Of a DNA stretch of 64,000 nucleotides, positions 57,672-64,000 are shown piece by piece (the stretch's first letter is position 1; the number at the start of each line of letters is the position of its first letter). Source of the DNA: Halisarca cf. caerulea (Eukaryota > Porifera > Demospongiae > Chondrillida > Halisarcidae); NCBI GenBank assembly GCA_963170055.1, contig CAUJGJ010000003.1:332844-396843 (forward strand), given 5' to 3'. The notes under the pieces were generated by a model. That model had not been told where the DNA came from, searched no databases, and saw only the letters and a list, made by a program, of their open reading frames with translations. A program made the position numbers and the translations under genes.

Positions 57672-57905
57672 TCTCTAGTGCCCACTGGTGTTTTTGTTCT
57701 CTTCCTATACACTGTCATTCAGGTATTGTAAATTGCTTGAAATTATGAAGAACCTTACAACGCTTACAAATATTATCAAAAACGTAATATTGTTCATGTT
57801 CAAATAACTTAAAAGAAGCTCGGTATGTATATCATGAGCAAACCGCGTGACTAATAGCAAATTCACGCGGCGAACATTATGTTTTATCACTATGTACTCC
57901 TATGC
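57672..57905. mobile_element. half-copy of the foldback element of 13560-14090 plus adjacent repeat
   Basis: agtgcccactggtgtttttg through ttaagttatttgaac-type sequence is the reverse complement of 13633-13775; 57835-57905 matches 14150-14216 directly (aaattcacgc, gaacatta, ttttatcactatg). Confidence 0.7.
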
Positions 57906-58108
57906 TGCAGAAAATACCCACACAATATTACTCTACTATATCAAACTATGTGGCAGTTTCCTTTCTGCATATGAAGGAATGTATTTTCAGTCTGAGCACA
58001 ACAACCACACTCGGGAAGAAGCGTGCACGCATTCAGTGCCATGGATTCACATCCATTCTCAGGTTACGTACAAGATGTAACATAGTGATATCATGTAGCT
58101 AGAGGGAG

Positions 58109-58119
58109 CCAATATATAG
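58109..58119 (+). promoter_or_regulatory. CCAAT/TATATA core promoter of the crystallin gene
   Basis: ccaatatatagg lies 77-87 bp before the ATG at 58196, a suitable distance for a TATA box with a transcription start near 58145. Confidence 0.5.
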
Positions 58120-58195
58120 GCCACTCGAGAGTGTAGAGAGCATACAGATTTGTCAGTATACTTGTATCGAAGAATTAAGAGCATTATTGTTTACA

Positions 58196-58768
58196 ATGGG
58201 CTATAACTCTGGAATAACCTTCTTTAACAGCAAAAATAACGCTCAAAGTACACAGTACTATCAAGATGTAGCTGATCTGGATAGTGGCTACGACCAGTGT
58301 AAAGTTGAAACTGTGAATGCCAATGGAGCAGTGTGGATTCTGTATAGTGTCCAGGACTTTGGCGGACAAAAAGCTGGAAAAGGTCAATCCTACATTGTGT
58401 ACCCTGGAACACCTGGTCTGGTCAAAGTTCCCTTCAAAGTGAAGTCTGCTCAGGCTTTTAATGTGACTATGCCTTGCATTTGCTGCTTTGAGCATTCTGA
58501 GTACAGAGGAAACAAATTGCAACTGCAGGCATCGGATCCAGATGTAACGCAGAACTTCCCTGTCGGCAAGGTACCTGGAATGAGTTCTGCAATTGGCATG
58601 AAAGCACTTTGGTATTTGTGTACCAAACCAGGTTACAACGGTGCCTTCATAAAGATGAATGCCTTGGACGATAAACAGGAGTATCCTCATTTCGGATTAC
58701 TGGGAATAAATGATCAGGTTGCATCTGTTGAAATGGTCAGAATGTCAGTTGATGGGTCACAGAATTGA
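58196..58768 (+). CDS. intronless two-domain beta-gamma-crystallin
   Basis: A single open frame of 190 residues from ATG 58196 (MGYNSGITFFNSKNN) to TGA. Four Greek-key motifs can be traced in two domains: motif 1 ITFFNSKNNAQSTQYYQDV, motif 2 VWILYSVQDFGGQKAG with YPG, motif 3 CCFEHSEYRGNKLQLQ, motif 4 LWYLCTKPGYNGAFIKM. Each has the aromatic-x5-Gly type signature (DFGG, EYRG, GYNG). Many invertebrate beta-gamma-crystallins bind calcium through N/D-N/D-x-x-S/T-S; I see no perfect copy of that motif here. There is no signal peptide, so the protein is probably cytosolic. Sponge beta-gamma-crystallins, including an intronless Geodia gene, are known, which supports both the call and the phylum. 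Two cysteine-rich positions (CICC) are unusual. Confidence 0.85.
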   Translation: MGYNSGITFFNSKNNAQSTQYYQDVADLDSGYDQCKVETVNANGAVWILYSVQDFGGQKAGKGQSYIVYPGTPGLVKVPFKVKSAQAFNVTMPCICCFEHSEYRGNKLQLQASDPDVTQNFPVGKVPGMSSAIGMKALWYLCTKPGYNGAFIKMNALDDKQEYPHFGLLGINDQVASVEMVRMSVDGSQN

Positions 58769-58853
58769 ACATGTTTGGAGAGCAGCAGCGAAATTGGAAT
58801 ACTACTGTTCATAATCAGTGCTTTGAATTAGTAAATCAGATTACGCAGGTATG

Positions 58854-59811
58854 TTATGTCCAATTTTATGGCGCCGTCAAAATGGCCGCCACTACGGTGA
58901 CCGTAATTGCACCCCTATTTTCTCCACAGATACCTCCTAAAAAGCCTACAAGAAGCCATGAATGATATTTTTAACTTGTCTACTATGTAGAAATAACCTT
59001 TTCTTTTGTGTGATGTTTTCAACAGTTGCACAATTAATCATTTGCTACAACATACGAAAACAGCTTTAGTGAAAAAGGCGGAGACCTAGATGGTGGTTTT
59101 TCAACCTTACAATGGGTTCAAAATGACCTTAGGATCAATATCTAAATTTTCACCGCGTATAATTTTGAAATTCAGTTCTTTCGTTGTTATGTACAGCATT
59201 TTGTAGTTTGCAAGCAAGGACAAGACAGGATATAGTTAGACATAACTTGAATGGAACAAGCAATCAAAATTATACGCGGTGAAAAGTTAGCTTTACCTTT
59301 TAGAAATCATCTCTTAAATTTCTGCAGTTATGCACCGCCATCTAGATCTCCGCCTTTTACAAAGAAATTTACCTAGTGCAGAAGACCCAACTCCAGAGCA
59401 AAGTCACATGATGTCACGAGAACTAATTATGATGTCACGGTATTCATCATCACCGAACGGTGCACGTATACGCGTTGATCGTGAAGTTTAGAGCGCCGGT
59501 GCAATAGATACTTTCGTCCATGCAGCACTTCAATGCCTTAACTGGATGACGATCCATGCAAATGTACAGAGAATCGTACAGTATAAGAGGTATCCCCATT
59601 GTAAACGTGGATTTTTGTTGAAACGGCCATATTAAAAAAAAGGCAAGCACGCGAGCGTGGCAGCCAGTATACTCGCGCGTATATTGTCGTGTGGGACGTG
59701 GTCACATAGCGAGAGCGTGATAAATTGTCCGAGGCGTGACGATATAATCGCATACCTGCCAAACCGCAAAACGCCCCTTACCAGCCTCAATTCGGACATA
59801 ACTTACCTGCG
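58854..59811. mobile_element. complete GTTATGTCC-family MITE
   Basis: TA + CGCAGGTATGTTATGTCCAA at the left and TTCGGACATAACTTACCTGCG + TA at the right (58852-58853, 59812-59813). It begins 85 bp after the crystallin stop and so may lie in its 3' UTR. Internal gttagacataacttgaatgg as in relatives. Confidence 0.85.
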
Positions 59812-61624
59812 TACCTGTTAATTTTTTTGTGCTACTGCTCATCATAATAATAGTTATAATTTTGCTTCAAGTTGATCAATTTCCTATCCGATATGAATTC
59901 AGCATACTGCATGAACTCTAAAATGCATTTTGAACCTCTATTATTAGTGTGTATGCATGCTCCATAGGCCTTATAAACCTTATGTGCTAGGTCTTAACTA
60001 TTGGCAAATCAGTCCATCATTAGAAATTTAGTGATTCTAACTTTGCTATTGTTAGACATTTTAGCTATTGAGTGTTTAGTTAGCTTTCTTTCCCCAGCTG
60101 TTACAACTCAATCTTTAACTCCCCACTTTTGCAGTACTTTCCTGTTGTGTGCCTGTTAATTTCCAAATCAAAAGAGTACGATCGAATAGCTAAACAAGCA
60201 ATTCACTTGGCAGTGCTGCTTTGACACTCCAAACTTAAAGTGTCAAAGCAGCAAAGATTCATCATTTAGGTATAAATTCATATTTGCATAGTGTATACAT
60301 ATTTAATGGGAACATAGGGCAGTTATGTCCATTTGTGAAAGTATAATGTAACCGTAGCTGCAAATTTCAATTCAGCTGTACATGTTGATTCATTAAATTT
60401 TTGTTCCGCCAAAATTAGTAGACATAATCTTATGGCTAACTCTGCTTAACCACTTGCTTAAACTCTGTCTCAAACTAACCACTACCCTTTTCTGTACATC
60501 ATTACCTGTAGTGAATAATCTGACTATCTGCCTAACATGCTGCATGTGGAACATGAGAGGGAATTTGGAGGTGTGAAAATTGTGTTGTTTCCAAAACTTC
60601 TTTTGTAAGTCCCTTACAGCATTCATAAGATACCATTATAATTACATGATAGTAATTCTATAGCAGAGAATCATTTAAACCTGACATAGGTAGCCATTTG
60701 GAATGTTGTTGTCAACTATTTCACAAGCTACAGCACAGGGTATTTATATCCGCCTTCACTATAACAGAGGAAGTGATCATTGCAAAAATACCAAAGTTTT
60801 TGTACTATTTCCACCCATTTTGCTGTATATTACCACTTATCTTTCATATATACAAGTAATGTTATAAGCTTTTATGTGTTAAACATAATTGTATTCGGGT
60901 AATAAGCAAAGCAAACTAGTGAACTACGGCGGTTTGAAAACTTCCCACGAAAGACAGAAATCCTCTTTTCCGGAATTGAAAATGGCATTGAAATGGGTTG
61001 AAACTTGCAATAATACTTAGCAAATTCTATAATCTTTCCAGATTTTGCTTGAGCTTAGCAATATACCGTAGGATGGGTTTTAATTGCTAGATTGAAATAA
61101 ATGCTGATTGCTATATATAGCTAATGCAAAAACGCAACCATCTATATAGCCTGGCTTGCATGTAGTTATGTTAGGAAATGCAATTATTAAAAACGTAATC
61201 TAGTGTGCAACCCATCCTATGGTAACTGGTTTGGGCATTTTTATAAAGAAAAATACCACATTTGCGGGGAAATTTGGTGGATAACGCAATAAATTTAGGC
61301 CTCATTTTCACGGAAATGCTTTTTCTAGTATACATATAAATTTGGATCCATTTTCATGGGGCTGACATAGAAACGCGAATGCTCATGTCCGTTTATAATT
61401 TTGTCGAGACGTTGGGAAGTTGCACGTGACAAGCACAACACACGTCATGTGCAATCAAGCAGCACCTGCACAAAGTGCCTTGTAACGCTAGCAGAAAAGA
61501 TTATTGTTCGTCCGAAGATAAAGTGCACTTACTTCTCAGCATTATACACCAGTGCAAAGTGAGAAAGCTTTAAGACAATGTAGATTGAGAGAGTGTAAAG
61601 AGCAAGTATAATTTAATAATAAAA
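59812..61624. other. intergenic, nothing recognised
   Basis: AT-rich sequence with a short inverted pair around 60222-60250 (gacactccaaacttaaagtgtc). No gene or named element. Confidence 0.5.
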
Positions 61625-62585
61625 GACATTTTCGATTTGTTTACAAACGAACTGCCAGAAACAGAAGAGGAAGCGCTCGCCCTAGATACAGACTATCACT
61701 TGAAGAATGAAATAACAAAAGCTATACTAACAACAAAACTAAAGAACATTCGTCTTCATTTTCGTAAAGCAGTAGATACTGGATGAAAAAGCGGACAAGG
61801 GTGGGTGATGTTTCTGTTTTTTGATCTGTGAGAGAAGATCTGGGGTGGCAGCCCTGCAACAGAGCTGATGACATCTGGGGTAAAGACTAGTGATTTAGTC
61901 ATAGTAGAAGAGGACACTTTACAGGACACAGATACTGAGAAAACTGTCACCCAGACTGGTCCATCGGCATCTGGAACAAGCCAGGATACACCAAGCATCT
62001 AATCAACAAGTAGCAACAATCCAGCAGTAGCAATCAAACAATCATTAACAATCCAGGCAACAGATACACAACCTGATCCATCAGTAGTTGGACCGCAGAC
62101 ATCAGCCAGTGTAGAACCGGAGTCTAGAACAGTTACTGCTAATCATCACTGGACACTGCTAAATGACACATTAAAAAAACTACAAAGTAAGTTAAGAGAA
62201 AAGTATCAGTTCAAACGTGGATATGGCTAAGGAAGAACTGGAGACAAAAAGAAAACTGTTAGACCATATGAGCTAGGCTGAAGAACACCACCGATCGAGT
62301 ATGCTACAACTGACTGAGACAGTGGAAAGTGTGTACAAATCAATTAAAGGAGGCTTTACCGCATTAACGAACTGTATGTCAATGATATCCCAATACCCAC
62401 AGCCCTCTCAACAATATTTTTATGGATTACCGCACAGCCAAGCCGTACGCCCTCCCATGACTTCTCTACCACCAGGTACTTATCATCCATCTACTCCAGC
62501 TACCACCCCAGGCCACCCATACCCTCCTCATCCTGCATACATTTTCAATAAAGAATTCGAAGGTGCGCCATGCCACCAGATTTAG
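61625..62585 (+). pseudogene. decayed SANT/Myb-like domain protein, probably transposon-derived
   Basis: Conceptual translation reads LFTNELPETEEEALALDT, LKNIRLHFRKAVDTG, stop, KSGQGWVMFLFFDL, stop, EKIWGGSPATELMTSG, then a Ser/Thr/Gln linker with a further stop, HHWTLLNDTLKKLQSKLREK, and after a frame change MAKEELETKRKLLDHM and LQLTETVESVYKSIKGGF. The block FRKA..(S)G.G.V..F.D...IWGGSPA resembles uncharacterised invertebrate proteins with Myb/SANT- or MADF-type DNA-binding regions often linked to DNA transposons; this is recall of a pattern and not a search result. At least four stops and one frameshift make it non-functional. The last ~94 codons are open (62301-62585) and end Pro/Tyr-rich. 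Confidence 0.55.
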
Positions 62586-62913
62586 ATGATTAGTCTTCCA
62601 TACAATAACTATTACTTCATATTTCCAGTGTATTCCTGCCGGCCATTAATAATAGCCAAGGCATGCAAGAACTCTTATGACCAACAAATATTTATCCAGG
62701 ACCTGCATGTATTAATTGTTATTATAAATAATAATAATTATTACATTGTACATTGTATATTCTTATGATTGTAAATGATTATTATGAATATCATATTACA
62801 TATTATTAAGGATTTGGCAGTTAATGATGATAACTAATGAAGTTAATAGCCCAATAGTCACAGTGATACGCTGAAATGAAATAATTGTTGGATGCATTCG
62901 AGATACTATGACA
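62586..62913. other. AT-rich spacer
   Basis: ATT/AAT-rich; no feature seen. Confidence 0.5.
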
Positions 62914-63110
62914 CGCAGGTGTGTAATGTCCGAATCCAGCCATAAATTTAACGTAATACGGCTTCATGCAATGAATTTCATTATAGCAGTAACCACAAGG
63001 ATTTGTCACGTGCGGATAGCCTGATTTTGGTGAAGTATACGCAAGTATACGAGAAAGGTCCTTACTAAAATCCAGAACGGAACGGAACATGCTATTTTCA
63101 AACATTGAAA
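62914..63110. mobile_element. left fragment of a GTTATGTCC-family MITE
   Basis: CGCAGGTGTGTAATGTCCGA then the aatgaatttcattata and agtatacgag motifs seen inverted at the right side of 53535-54273 and 44754-45916. Confidence 0.7.
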
Positions 63111-63167
63111 TCACTTCTAGCAAACCACATTATATGTGAATTTGGCAGAATCAGAGGAAACTGATTA

Positions 63168-63174
63168 ACACACA

Positions 63175-63251
<77 letters not shown>
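63168..63251. repeat. (CA)n microsatellite, left flank of hAT-like MITE
   Basis: CA run broken by the MITE insertion and resuming at 63826. Confidence 0.95.
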
Positions 63252-63252
<1 letters not shown>

Positions 63253-63821
63253 AGTGTTGGGGTCATTACTTTTGAAAAGTAATCTCATTACATATTGCAT
63301 ATTACTATGAAAACTTGTAATGCATTACAGTTACATATTACTCAATAATAAATGTAACTTGTAATAATATTACAGATTACATTTGCTCCCGCAAACTGCA
63401 TCCAAGTTTCATCCCTGTGAGAATTTTAACCGTCTTAAAGGTGAACATCAACATGGTCATGTACATGATTGAATGTTAGAACCAGCCTAAGGCATTCCCA
63501 AAAACAAATGTAATGAATATCACAACCAAGACAATCTCTGCTGGTATACTGCATATGTAGTGCAGTCCAGAACACTAGGGATGTGACATCTAACTAGCCA
63601 CTCTGTGTTGTCCTTGACGACAGAAGCTCTGCTTTTACTTATAAACTTTATTATAGCTACAAACCTACTTAGGTTTAGCATGAGGTAATATTTTATTTTC
63701 ACCACAGAGCTATTTGTAATATATTACTAGTTACAAGGTAGGTATTTAGTTATATTACTTAATTACTGAAAAAGTAATAATATTACGTAATATATTACTT
63801 CGGTATTTAGTTACCCCCAAC

Positions 63822-63825
<4 letters not shown>
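63252..63825. mobile_element. complete hAT-like MITE inside (CA)n
   Basis: Termini CAGTGTTGGGGTCATTAC and gttacCCCCAACACTG are inverted repeats; many internal aagtaat/attactt motifs. Both flanks are CA repeats, so any 8-bp hAT target duplication (cacacaca) is present but not distinguishable from the repeat. No transposase. Confidence 0.85.
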
Positions 63826-63902
<77 letters not shown>

Positions 63903-63931
63903 ACACACACACACGCATGTACACACACACA

Positions 63932-63979
<48 letters not shown>
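63826..63979. repeat. (CA)n microsatellite, right flank of hAT-like MITE
   Basis: CA with CTCA, CGCATGTA and CAGACA interruptions. Confidence 0.95.
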
Positions 63980-63980
<1 letters not shown>

Positions 63981-64000
63981 CTTCTTATAACACCTATACT

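Noticed and set aside
58184..58690. 168-codon minus-strand frame
   Set aside because: Antisense shadow of the beta-gamma-crystallin gene.

Overview
This is a eukaryotic, metazoan window, most likely from a sponge (Porifera, probably a demosponge). The inference rests on three things: a multi-exon receptor tyrosine kinase (RTK) whose catalytic loop reads HRDLSASN, an intronless two-domain beta-gamma-crystallin gene of the kind described from the sponge Geodia, and very dense short DNA transposons (MITEs) and tandem repeats. All credible genes are on the + strand. I ran no search; gene models come from splice-site and reading-phase continuity read by eye.

Layout. 787-1351: last two exons of a gene ending in a UBA domain. 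1945-5116: a three-exon gene for a Gln/Ser/Thr-rich protein dominated by a 9-residue repeat. 5117-12098: intergenic, filled with CA/TG microsatellites, an hAT-like MITE, a chimeric element carrying a broken piggyBac-type transposase, a TTAA-flanked MITE, and a MITE that ends right at the next start codon. 12100-54461: one ~42 kb gene in about 21 exons encoding a ~1000-residue RTK: signal peptide, unassigned ectodomain, one fibronectin III module, one transmembrane helix, and a complete tyrosine kinase domain with a repeat insertion between the P-loop and VAVK and a second insert before the catalytic loop. 54462-58108: more MITEs. 58196-58768: the crystallin. 58854-64000: MITEs, a decayed pseudogene with a SANT/Myb-like partner motif, and an hAT-like MITE inside a CA microsatellite.

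The most unusual signal is in the RTK introns. Several carry long minisatellites that begin exactly at the 5' splice site or end exactly at the 3' splice site, with a splice-site sequence in every unit. Intron 19 holds ~55-60 copies of its own acceptor plus the first bases of the next exon; intron 10 holds ~22 copies of its donor; intron 4 holds ~27 acceptor-like units; intron 7 copies a donor/acceptor pair. This suggests splice junctions acted as seeds for tandem amplification, leaving arrays of decoy sites.

A second strong signal: a MITE in intron 5 contains a 93-bp inverted copy, one mismatch, of the end of exon 5 plus its splice donor, about 1.2 kb from the original. A related MITE lies in intron 2 in opposite orientation, so exons 3-5 sit between ~0.8 kb inverted repeats.

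At least six MITE families can be separated by their termini and target duplications, with clear nesting (minisatellite > TA-flanked MITE > TTAA-flanked MITE).
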